From positions 1 through 7,073 of the forward strand of contig JAUUZV010000133.1 of NCBI GenBank assembly GCA_030592085.1: a DNA stretch of 7,073 bases. Reading direction: 5' to 3'. The position numbers and the translations under genes are program-made. Below the pieces are notes generated by a model that saw nothing but the letters and a program-made list of their open reading frames with translations, searched no databases and had not been told where the DNA came from. The stretch is from Clostridia bacterium (lineage in GTDB: Bacteria; Bacillota; Clostridia; DUPQ01). Positions within the stretch are counted from its first letter, which is position 1. The number at the start of each line of letters is the position of its first letter. Below are positions 1-5,832 of the stretch, piece by piece.

Positions 1-4
1 TAGT

Positions 5-84
5 TCATTGATAATACTACGTCAATTCTGATAAAATATAGGTAGTAGAAAACAAGGATTAAGAATATTAAAAGTCATTGATAA
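5..84. repeat. Pair of 10-base direct repeats TCATTGATAA
   Basis: TCATTGATAA is present at 5-14 and again at 75-84, exactly 70 bases apart, both in non-coding sequence past the ATPase stop. The sequence between the copies is not repeated. In such AT-rich DNA a 10-mer pair in a short stretch may be chance. It could also be a pair of regulator sites for a gene to the left of the window. No function can be assigned. Confidence 0.3.
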
Positions 85-117
85 CAAAAGCAACCGTTGG
101 GCAAACGGGGTTAGCTT
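78..117 (-). terminator. Probable rho-independent terminator of the calcium ATPase gene
   Basis: Read on the minus strand, the RNA has AAGC, a one-base U bulge, AACC, a CC bulge and GUU, then loop UGCCC, then AAC, GGUU and GCUU. This gives about 11 base pairs with two small bulges. The stem spans plus positions 88-117 and is followed at once by a U-containing tail (UUGUUAUC). It lies about 45 bases after the ATPase stop codon, which is a usual distance. The T-tract is imperfect, so the terminator may be leaky. Read on the plus strand the same hairpin has no T-run, so it should act only on the minus strand. Confidence 0.5.
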
Positions 118-159
118 GGTAATTATACCGACATTAGTTTCTAATACACTAGGGACAAA

Positions 160-2769
160 TTATCTTTTAAATAAATTGATTATTAATTTATATACTTCAA
201 CCAGTGGTATTATAGCAAATGAAGTTAGAACAACTATAATCCATTGGTTTCCTGTTAAAGGAACGGTTCTAAACATATTGTTTAGAGCAGGGATAATTAC
301 TACACTAACTTGTAAAAAGGCTGATAATATAACAGCTAGAAAAACATATCTATTTGAAAAGAAATTACTATTAAAAATACTCTTATTTATTCCGCGAACA
401 TTAAACACATGAAATAATTGAATAAGTCCTAAAGTAAGAAAAGCCATGGTTATAGATACTTCAACGGAGAAGTGAGTAATGGCATATGCATAAATACCAA
501 GGGTTAAACATCCTTGTAATACACCTTGTGCAATAATGTTTCGTCCTAAGGCACCTGAAAATAGGCTTTTACCTGTTTTTCTTGGAGGGTGCTCCATTAC
601 ATCACTGTCAGGTTTTTCCATACCTAAAGCAAGTGCTGGCAAGGAATCGGTTATAAGATTAATCCATAAAATGTGAATAGGAAATAAAAACTTCCACCCT
701 ATGAAGGTTGCAACAAATAAAGCAAGTACTTCAGCTGTATTAGCTGATAGTAGAAATTGAATTGCTTTTTGGATATTAGCGTAAGTTTTTCTACCCTCTT
801 TTACAGCTACAATAATTGTAGCAAAATTATCATCTGCTAAAATCATATCTGATACGCTTTTTGCAACATCAGTTCCTGTTATACCCATACCAATCCCAAT
901 ATCTGCAGCTTTTAGTGAAGGTGCGTCATTTACTCCATCACCTGTCATAGCTACAATTTTTCCATGGGATTTCCAGGCTTGCACAATACGAACTTTATGC
1001 TCAGGAGAAACCCTGGCATAAACTGCTATTTGAAAAACTTGTTCTTCTAATTGTTCTTTCGTTAAAAGATTTAATTCTTCACCCGTTATTGCTCGCTGTC
1101 CCTCTTGTAAAATTCCTAATTGGGTAGCAATAGCAACTGCTGTATCTTTATGATCACCTGTTATCATCACAGCTTTCATACCTGCTCTTCTACAAGTAGA
1201 AATTGCTTGTTTTACCTCATCGCGTGGTGGATCTATCATACCTTCAAGCCCAACAAAAATTAAATTATTTTCAATATTTTCACTAGTTAGATTTGTAGGT
1301 TGTTTAATATGTTCTTGATAAGCAAAGGCAAGTACACGTAGTGCTTTAGAAGCCATATTTTTATTTGCTTGATTAATTTTTTCAATATCACTATCTTTAA
1401 TGGTAATAACTTGTCCATTTACCAGTACTTTAGTGCATCTAGCAATTAGCATGTCGGGTGCTCCCTTAACTAATGCATGGTATTTTCCTTCAATTTTATT
1501 AATAGTTGTCATTAATTTACGATTAGAATCAAAAGGCAATTCATCTACTCTTTTGAATTGTTTTTCAAGGGATATTTTATCATGACCATAACTACTGGCA
1601 AAAGACACTAATGCAGTTTCAGTAGGATCGCCCATTAATTTGTTTTCTCCATCTTCTTTTGAAATTTTAGTGTCATTACAAAGAGACATAATATACATTA
1701 GTTTTTTCATATCATCAGCTGATGGACTGTTATCAACAAAGTATAATTCTTTGACAGTCATTTGGTTTAAAGTAAGTGTTCCTGTTTTATCAGAACAGAT
1801 AATTTCTGTACTTCCTAAAGTTTCAACAGCAGGCAACTTTCTTATAATAGCTTTTTGAGCAGACATTTTTTGAACGCCAATTGCAAGTACAACTGTAACA
1901 ATAGCAGGTAATCCCTCTGGAATGGCAGCAACAGCAATACTAACAGAAATTAAGAACATTTCAACAAAAAGACGTCCTTGTAATAATCCTGTTATTAAAA
2001 TAATTGTGGCAGCTATTACTACTATTACACTTAGCACTTTACCTGTTTTGTTTAATTGTTTGCTAAGTGGTGTTTCAGAAGATAATGTATCATCTGTTAT
2101 GTAACTGGCAATTTTTCCAACTTCTGTATTCATTCCTGTTGCAATAACTATGCCAGATCCTCGCCCATAAGTAACGACACAAGAAGAATAGGCCATATTT
2201 ATACGATCACCTATTGATAAATTATTATCTGTTAATTGTGTAATACTTTTAGTGACAGGTACAGATTCTCCTGTTAATGAAGATTCTTGAATTTGTAAAC
2301 TAGCTGAACTAATTAATCGTAAATCAGCAGGAATATAATCACCAGTTTCTAAAATAACAATATCACCTATTACAATTTCTTCGCTTTTTATTTCTATAAT
2401 ATTATTATCACGAAGAACTTTTGAGTATGGTTTAGATAAACTCTTTAAAGCATCTAATGCTTTTTCTGCTTTGTTTTCTTGCACAATTCCCATAATGGCA
2501 TTTAGTATAACTATGGCCATAATAATAATGGAGTCAGTTAATTCTCCAAGAATACCTGAAATTAAGGCTGCAACCACTAAGACAATAATCATAACATCTT
2601 TAAATTGAGCTAGTACCTTATGGAGAAGAGTTTTTTTCTTGCCTTCCTCTAAAGCATTTGCACCATTTGTGGCTAATAATTTAATTGCTTGACTACTAGA
2701 TAATCCCTCTTTGGAAGAATTAAAATCTTTGATTGTGTTCTCAATGGATTGAGTATGATAATTATTCAT
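160..2769 (-). CDS. P2A-type (SERCA-like) calcium-transporting P-type ATPase
   Basis: This is a complete integral-membrane pump of 869 residues that should export Ca2+ from the cytoplasm at the cost of ATP. Numbering runs from the start at 2769. The N-terminal cation-ATPase domain leads into M1-M2 (about 56-95). The actuator motif TGES is at 166-169. M3 is at about 244-263, and M4 carries the PEGLP calcium motif (284-288). The phosphorylation motif DKTGT is at 327-331 with Asp327. The nucleotide-binding domain has PFDSNRK (412-418) and KGAP (435-438). DPPR is at 513-516 and the hinge TGDGVNDAP at 609-617. M5 supplies Asn677 and Glu680, and M6 supplies Asn704, Thr707 and Asp708, matching SERCA N768, E771, N796, T799 and D800. 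The M8 ligand (SERCA E908) is Gln784. Ten membrane segments are expected. An in-frame ATG at 2781 would add four residues, but only the 2769 ATG has a GGAG at good spacing. The family match is strong. Ca2+ specificity is inferred from ligand residues, and a related ion cannot be excluded. B. subtilis YloB is a comparable pump. Confidence 0.95.
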   Translation of the reverse strand: MNNYHTQSIENTIKDFNSSKEGLSSSQAIKLLATNGANALEEGKKKTLLHKVLAQFKDVMIIVLVVAALISGILGELTDSIIIMAIVILNAIMGIVQENKAEKALDALKSLSKPYSKVLRDNNIIEIKSEEIVIGDIVILETGDYIPADLRLISSASLQIQESSLTGESVPVTKSITQLTDNNLSIGDRINMAYSSCVVTYGRGSGIVIATGMNTEVGKIASYITDDTLSSETPLSKQLNKTGKVLSVIVVIAATIILITGLLQGRLFVEMFLISVSIAVAAIPEGLPAIVTVVLAIGVQKMSAQKAIIRKLPAVETLGSTEIICSDKTGTLTLNQMTVKELYFVDNSPSADDMKKLMYIMSLCNDTKISKEDGENKLMGDPTETALVSFASSYGHDKISLEKQFKRVDELPFDSNRKLMTTINKIEGKYHALVKGAPDMLIARCTKVLVNGQVITIKDSDIEKINQANKNMASKALRVLAFAYQEHIKQPTNLTSENIENNLIFVGLEGMIDPPRDEVKQAISTCRRAGMKAVMITGDHKDTAVAIATQLGILQEGQRAITGEELNLLTKEQLEEQVFQIAVYARVSPEHKVRIVQAWKSHGKIVAMTGDGVNDAPSLKAADIGIGMGITGTDVAKSVSDMILADDNFATIIVAVKEGRKTYANIQKAIQFLLSANTAEVLALFVATFIGWKFLFPIHILWINLITDSLPALALGMEKPDSDVMEHPPRKTGKSLFSGALGRNIIAQGVLQGCLTLGIYAYAITHFSVEVSITMAFLTLGLIQLFHVFNVRGINKSIFNSNFFSNRYVFLAVILSAFLQVSVVIIPALNNMFRTVPLTGNQWIIVVLTSFAIIPLVEVYKLIINLFKR

Positions 2770-2775
2770 TAATTT

Positions 2776-2779
2776 CTCC
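2776..2779 (-). promoter_or_regulatory. Ribosome binding site that decides the ATPase start
   Basis: On the minus strand GGAG sits six bases before the ATG at 2769. The alternative ATG at 2781 overlaps this GGAG and has only AT-rich sequence with no Shine-Dalgarno element upstream. This favours the shorter 869-residue protein. Confidence 0.75.
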
Positions 2780-2807
2780 ATGGTTCATCAATATATTATT
2801 CAAGTAA

Positions 2808-2837
2808 ATTTTATCACTAGTACTAGTAAATCATCAA
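2808..2837 (-). promoter_or_regulatory. Candidate promoter of the calcium ATPase gene with a palindrome in the spacer
   Basis: On the minus strand, TTGATG (plus 2832-2837, four of six matches to TTGACA) and TAAAAT (plus 2808-2813, five of six to TATAAT) are separated by 18 bases. A start of transcription near 2801 would leave a leader of about 30 bases before the ATG. A perfect 12-bp palindrome lies in the spacer and is listed separately. This is sequence matching only; AT-rich DNA produces many such matches. Confidence 0.4.
2816..2827. repeat. 12-bp perfect palindrome ACTAGTACTAGT, possible operator
   Basis: ACTAGT occurs twice in tandem. Because each copy is itself self-complementary, the whole 12-mer is a perfect palindrome. 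It lies in the 85-base gap before the ATPase and almost centred between the proposed -35 and -10 hexamers, which is where dimeric regulators often bind. I do not recognise it as the site of a known regulator: it does not match the Fur, PerR or CopY consensus sequences. The operator role is an inference from position and symmetry. Confidence 0.4.
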
Positions 2838-2866
2838 GAGCATAGTACAATAAATGTTTATTATAT

Positions 2867-3475
2867 TTACTCAAAAGAAAATGATGTAAAATCTTTAATT
2901 TCAAAATCTGCTATTTCTTTAATTGGTAATTGGTGAGAGTTAAAGTAACATGACTGAATTTTAGCATTCTTAGCACATTTTATATCTATATCTCGATCAC
3001 CTATATATATAGTATGTTCATTAACTAATTTATACTTATCAATAAGGTAAAGTAATGCATCAGGTTGTGGTTTTCTTAAAAAACCGCTTTCTCTTGTTAG
3101 AATTTCAGTAAAGTGAGAAAGTAATCCCCAGTGTGATAAATAATTAAAAGTAGAATTACCTCTATGAGTGAAAATAAAATGCTTCCCATTAAAATTATTT
3201 AATATTTCTATAACACCAGGAAACGGTTGTAAAAACCCAGGATCCATTTGTTCATCAAGTTCTGAGAACTTTTTACGAAGTGTTTCTAAATCAAGATTAT
3301 ATTTTTTAACATAAGTTTGGTAAGTATACCATAGGGATTGATGTAGGTTTTCTAGAATATCATCAGTATTTTCATCTATACCAAAGTGTGCTAAAGTATT
3401 CTTAAAGATAATAGATATTTGTGGATAGGTGTTAAAAAGTGTTCCATCAAAATCCCAGATTATATCTTTGATCAA
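2867..3475 (-). CDS. HAD-superfamily (subfamily IA-like) hydrolase, probable small-molecule phosphatase
   Basis: This is a complete cytoplasmic protein of 202 residues, the usual length for phosphoglycolate-phosphatase-like HAD hydrolases. All four HAD motifs are present. Motif I is DFDGT with nucleophile Asp8 and acid/base Asp10. Motif II is Thr103 in IFTHR. Motif III is Lys135 in GFLRKPQPD. Motif IV is GDRDID with Asp160 and Asp164, which bind Mg2+. A helical cap fits between motifs I and II (about 15-80). The family usually transfers phosphate from small metabolites through an aspartyl-phosphate; the substrate cannot be told from sequence. The start is TTG at 3475, preceded by AGGA seven bases upstream on the minus strand. 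The nearest upstream ATG is out of frame. The gene is divergent from the hydratase and lies 97 bases upstream of the calcium ATPase start on the same strand. The AT-only inverted repeat after its stop is not a convincing terminator, so read-through into the ATPase is possible. Confidence 0.88.
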   Translation of the reverse strand: MIKDIIWDFDGTLFNTYPQISIIFKNTLAHFGIDENTDDILENLHQSLWYTYQTYVKKYNLDLETLRKKFSELDEQMDPGFLQPFPGVIEILNNFNGKHFIFTHRGNSTFNYLSHWGLLSHFTEILTRESGFLRKPQPDALLYLIDKYKLVNEHTIYIGDRDIDIKCAKNAKIQSCYFNSHQLPIKEIADFEIKDFTSFSFE

Positions 3476-3482
3476 CGAAATT

Positions 3483-3486
3483 TCCT
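3483..3486 (-). promoter_or_regulatory. Ribosome binding site supporting the TTG start of the HAD hydrolase
   Basis: Minus-strand AGGA is seven bases before the TTG at 3475. Motif I begins at residue 8 from this start, as expected for HAD proteins. Any later start would remove the catalytic aspartates. Confidence 0.65.
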
Positions 3487-3488
3487 AC

Positions 3489-3517
3489 TTTCATTTTTTC
3501 TCTTATGACTATATAAT
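3489..3517 (+). promoter_or_regulatory. Candidate promoter of the aconitase-family hydratase gene
   Basis: A perfect TATAAT lies at 3512-3517, about 35 bases before the TTG start at 3553. The -35 is poor: TTTCAT at 3489-3494 with a 17-base spacer, or TTCATT one base further on. A weak -35 without an extended -10 suggests either a modest promoter or one needing an activator. The position in a 77-base divergent gap supports a promoter here. Confidence 0.45.
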
Positions 3518-3536
3518 AGATTACACAAAAAAACAA
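3508..3536 (-). promoter_or_regulatory. Candidate promoter of the HAD hydrolase gene
   Basis: On the minus strand, TTGTTT (plus 3531-3536) and TATAGT (plus 3508-3513, five of six matches to TATAAT) are spaced by 17 bases. The resulting leader would be about 25 bases. Its -10 box overlaps the -10 of the proposed hydratase promoter on the other strand by two bases. Confidence 0.45.
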
Positions 3537-3540
3537 GAAA

Positions 3541-3545
3541 AGAGG
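3541..3545 (+). promoter_or_regulatory. Ribosome binding site supporting the TTG start of the hydratase
   Basis: AGAGG lies seven bases before the TTG at 3553. An in-frame stop (TAG at 3517-3519) closes the frame upstream and no in-frame ATG occurs between the two. The next internal Met is residue 59, too late for a full aconitase N-domain, so TTG is the best start. Confidence 0.7.
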
Positions 3546-3552
3546 CATAACC

Positions 3553-5775
3553 TTGATTACACTGATTAATGAAAAAACTTATCTAAAAAATAGTAGCGAA
3601 CTGCTATTTAAAGAACAGGTTTCTGACTTATCTTTTGATGAATATAAAAAAAATACTATTGCTTATAGTATCTTACAAAACCACAATATTAGTGGAGACG
3701 AAATAAACCTAAAACTTAAATTTGATGCAATGGCTTCACACGATATTACTTATGTAGGTATAGTGCAAACAGCTAAATCAAGCGGTCTAGATAAATTTCC
3801 TTTACCTTATGTGCTAACTAATTGTCACAATAGTTTATGTGCAGTTGGAGGAACTATTAATGAAGATGATCATCTTTTTGGATTATCAGCTGCTAAAAAA
3901 TATGGTGGAATTTATGTTCCTGCTCATTTAGCTGTTATTCATCAGTATATGAGAGAGATGATGTCAGGATGTGGCAAAATGATTTTAGGTTCTGATTCTC
4001 ATACTAGATATGGAGCATTAGGAACCATGGCCATGGGAGAAGGTGGCCCTGAACTAGTCAAACAGTTATTACAAAAAACTTATGACTTAACATATCCAGA
4101 AATATGCTTAGTTTACATTGAAGGAGAGATTAAACCAGGGGTTGGACCTCAAGATGTGGCATTAGCTATTATTGGTGAAGTTTTTAAGAGTGGATTTGTA
4201 AAAAACAAAGTATTAGAATTTGTAGGACCTGGAATTAAAAAACTATCCATTGATTTTAGAAACGGTATTGATGTTATGACTACAGAAACTACTTGTTTAA
4301 GTTCTATATGGCAAACAGATGATTTAGTAAAGGAATATTTTGATATTCATCAAAGAAAAGAAGTATATCAGCAATTATCGCCAGGAGATATTGCGGCATA
4401 TGATTGTGCCATAAAAGTAGATTTATCATCAATTGAAAATATGATTGCATTACCATTTCACCCAAGTAATACTTACACAATAAAAGAAGTTATTGCAAAT
4501 AGTCATGATATTTTTGCATTAATTGAGAAAGATGCAAAAAAAATACTAGGAGACCATGTAAAACTTGACTTACTAAGTAAGATAAAAGGAAAAGATATTA
4601 TAGTTGATCAAGGAATTATTGCAGGTTGTGCAGGTGGAACCTTTGAAAACATTCTAATTGCTTCTAAAATGATTAAGGGACAGAATGTAGGACATGATGA
4701 TTTTACCTTTAGTGTTTATCCGCAAAGCCAGCCAGTAAATTTCGCCTTAACTAAAGAAGGTGCTATGAACACATTAATGACTGCTGGTGCAATAATAAAA
4801 ACAGCTTTCTGTGGTCCATGTTTTGGAGCGGGAGATGTTCCAGCTAATAATGCATTAAGTGTTAGACATACAACTAGAAACTTTCCAAATAGAGAAGGTT
4901 CAAAACCAGGAGATGGACAAATCGCTTCTGTAGCATTAATGGATGCAAGAAGCGTTACAGCAACAGCAATTAATAAAGGTATATTAACACCAGCTACTGA
5001 TATAGCAATTGACGAACCAACATATACATATGAATATAATGAAAAAATTTATAATAATAGAGTGTACTATGGTTATAAAGCACAAGATAAGACGATTGAA
5101 CTTAAACTTGGACCTAATATTAAAGAGTGGCCAGAAATGGACGCTATTTATGATAATTTACTTTTACAAGTAACAGCATTTATAGACGACCCTATTACAA
5201 CTACAGATGAATTGATTCCATCAGGAGAAACATCTTCTTATCGTTCAAATCCAATTGCTTTAGCAGAATATACTTTAAGCAGAAAGGATCCTTTATACGT
5301 TGGTAGAGCAAAAAAAACTAGACAACTATTTATTGATAAAAAACAAGGCAAGATAAATAGTATTGAAGGAATTTCTTTAGAAAACACTGGTATAGGTAGT
5401 GTAATTTATGCTAATAAACCAGGCGATGGTTCTGCTAGAGAACAGGCTGCATCATGTCAGAAAGTATTAGGTGGATGGGCTAATATTGCACTAGAGTATG
5501 CTACAAAAAGATACAGAAGCAATTTAGTCAATTGGGGAATATTACCATTCACAGTAGATGAAAAGCCTGATTTATCTAATGGTGATTATATATACATTGA
5601 AGGATTGAAAGAAATGCTTAGAAATGGTGATGAATCTATTAAAGCTATAATTATTAAAAAAGAATCTAGACAAGAGATTACTTTACATTTACCAGCTATG
5701 ACTTATGATGAGAGAGAAGTTCTTATAAAAGGATGTCTTATTAATTATTATAAAGAAAAAAATAGTGCTTATTAA
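3553..5775 (+). CDS. Aconitase-superfamily hydratase with [4Fe-4S] site, YbhJ-like
   Basis: This is a complete single-chain protein of 740 residues, near the size of E. coli YbhJ (about 750) and of other one-chain aconitases. The family removes and adds water on tri- or dicarboxylic acids in the cytoplasm using a [4Fe-4S] cluster. The three cluster ligands are Cys359 (IIAGCAGG), Cys420 and Cys423 (CGPC). Other residues seen are His63-Asp64, His130 (VIHQ), Asp148-Ser149-His150 (GSDSH), Arg442 and Arg447 (RNFPNRE), Asp552 (TTTDE), Arg564, Ser627 and Arg629 (GDGSARE). These line up with mitochondrial aconitase His147, DSH 165-167, Arg447, Arg452, Asp568, Arg580, catalytic Ser642 and Arg644. The C-terminal swivel domain runs from about 600. 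Aconitase Ser643 is replaced by Ala628, and the usual GSCTNSS around the first Cys reads AGCAGGT, so the substrate may not be citrate. It starts at TTG and is divergent from the HAD gene, with a MATE gene 57 bases downstream. Superfamily is certain; the YbhJ assignment is by recollection of family features and the substrate is unknown. Confidence 0.9.
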   Translation: MITLINEKTYLKNSSELLFKEQVSDLSFDEYKKNTIAYSILQNHNISGDEINLKLKFDAMASHDITYVGIVQTAKSSGLDKFPLPYVLTNCHNSLCAVGGTINEDDHLFGLSAAKKYGGIYVPAHLAVIHQYMREMMSGCGKMILGSDSHTRYGALGTMAMGEGGPELVKQLLQKTYDLTYPEICLVYIEGEIKPGVGPQDVALAIIGEVFKSGFVKNKVLEFVGPGIKKLSIDFRNGIDVMTTETTCLSSIWQTDDLVKEYFDIHQRKEVYQQLSPGDIAAYDCAIKVDLSSIENMIALPFHPSNTYTIKEVIANSHDIFALIEKDAKKILGDHVKLDLLSKIKGKDIIVDQGIIAGCAGGTFENILIASKMIKGQNVGHDDFTFSVYPQSQPVNFALTKEGAMNTLMTAGAIIKTAFCGPCFGAGDVPANNALSVRHTTRNFPNREGSKPGDGQIASVALMDARSVTATAINKGILTPATDIAIDEPTYTYEYNEKIYNNRVYYGYKAQDKTIELKLGPNIKEWPEMDAIYDNLLLQVTAFIDDPITTTDELIPSGETSSYRSNPIALAEYTLSRKDPLYVGRAKKTRQLFIDKKQGKINSIEGISLENTGIGSVIYANKPGDGSAREQAASCQKVLGGWANIALEYATKRYRSNLVNWGILPFTVDEKPDLSNGDYIYIEGLKEMLRNGDESIKAIIIKKESRQEITLHLPAMTYDEREVLIKGCLINYYKEKNSAY

Positions 5776-5832
5776 TTAGTTATATTATATAATCATATTT
5801 GCATTAAGCAAATTAATTGTAAAGGGAATTAG
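5776..5832 (+). promoter_or_regulatory. Short gap before the MATE gene with TATAAT and a small hairpin
   Basis: The 57 bases between the hydratase stop and the MATE start hold a perfect TATAAT at 5788-5793 without a recognisable -35. Just downstream is an inverted repeat, ATTTGC-ATTAA-GCAAAT, at 5797-5813. The hairpin has only two GC pairs and no T-tract, so it is not a good terminator. The arrangement permits transcription from the hydratase into the MATE gene, a weak promoter of its own, or an operator near a start of transcription. AAAGGG at 5821-5826 is a good ribosome binding site six bases before the ATG. Confidence 0.35.

Larger units (their letters stand above)
1..159. other. Non-coding region downstream of the calcium ATPase
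   Basis: No supportable gene is visible here. It is very AT-rich apart from a GC-containing hairpin at about 88-117, annotated separately as a terminator. The 10-base word TCATTGATAA occurs twice in direct orientation, at 5-14 and 75-84. A second small hairpin, ATTAG-TTT-CTAAT at 133-145, lies between the ATPase stop and the main hairpin but has no T-tract. On the minus strand a TTGACG hexamer close to the left edge could be the -35 of a promoter that continues outside the window, but this cannot be tested here. A minus-strand ATG near 78 opens only an 18-codon frame without a ribosome binding site. Confidence 0.6.

Noticed and set aside
116..412. Plus-strand open frame of 98 codons
   Set aside because: It lies mostly opposite the end of the calcium ATPase, has a GTG-type start without a ribosome binding site and shows no family features. 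It is a shadow of the real gene.
1400..2104. Three short plus-strand open frames (1400-1585, 1640-1858, 1922-2104)
   Set aside because: All are fully antisense to conserved ATPase motifs (nucleotide domain, DKTGT region and M3-M4) and have no independent evidence.
2769..2781. ATG at 2781 as start of the ATPase
   Set aside because: No Shine-Dalgarno sequence precedes it, while the in-frame ATG at 2769 has GGAG at six bases. The GGAG itself lies in the would-be first codons.
2847..2866. AT-only inverted repeat AATAAA/TTTATT after the HAD gene as a terminator
   Set aside because: There are no GC pairs, almost no loop and no following T-tract on the minus strand. The stem would be too weak.
3483..3493. 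Minus-strand ATG upstream of the HAD gene as its start
   Set aside because: It is out of frame with the HAD coding sequence. The TTG at 3475 has an AGGA at correct spacing.
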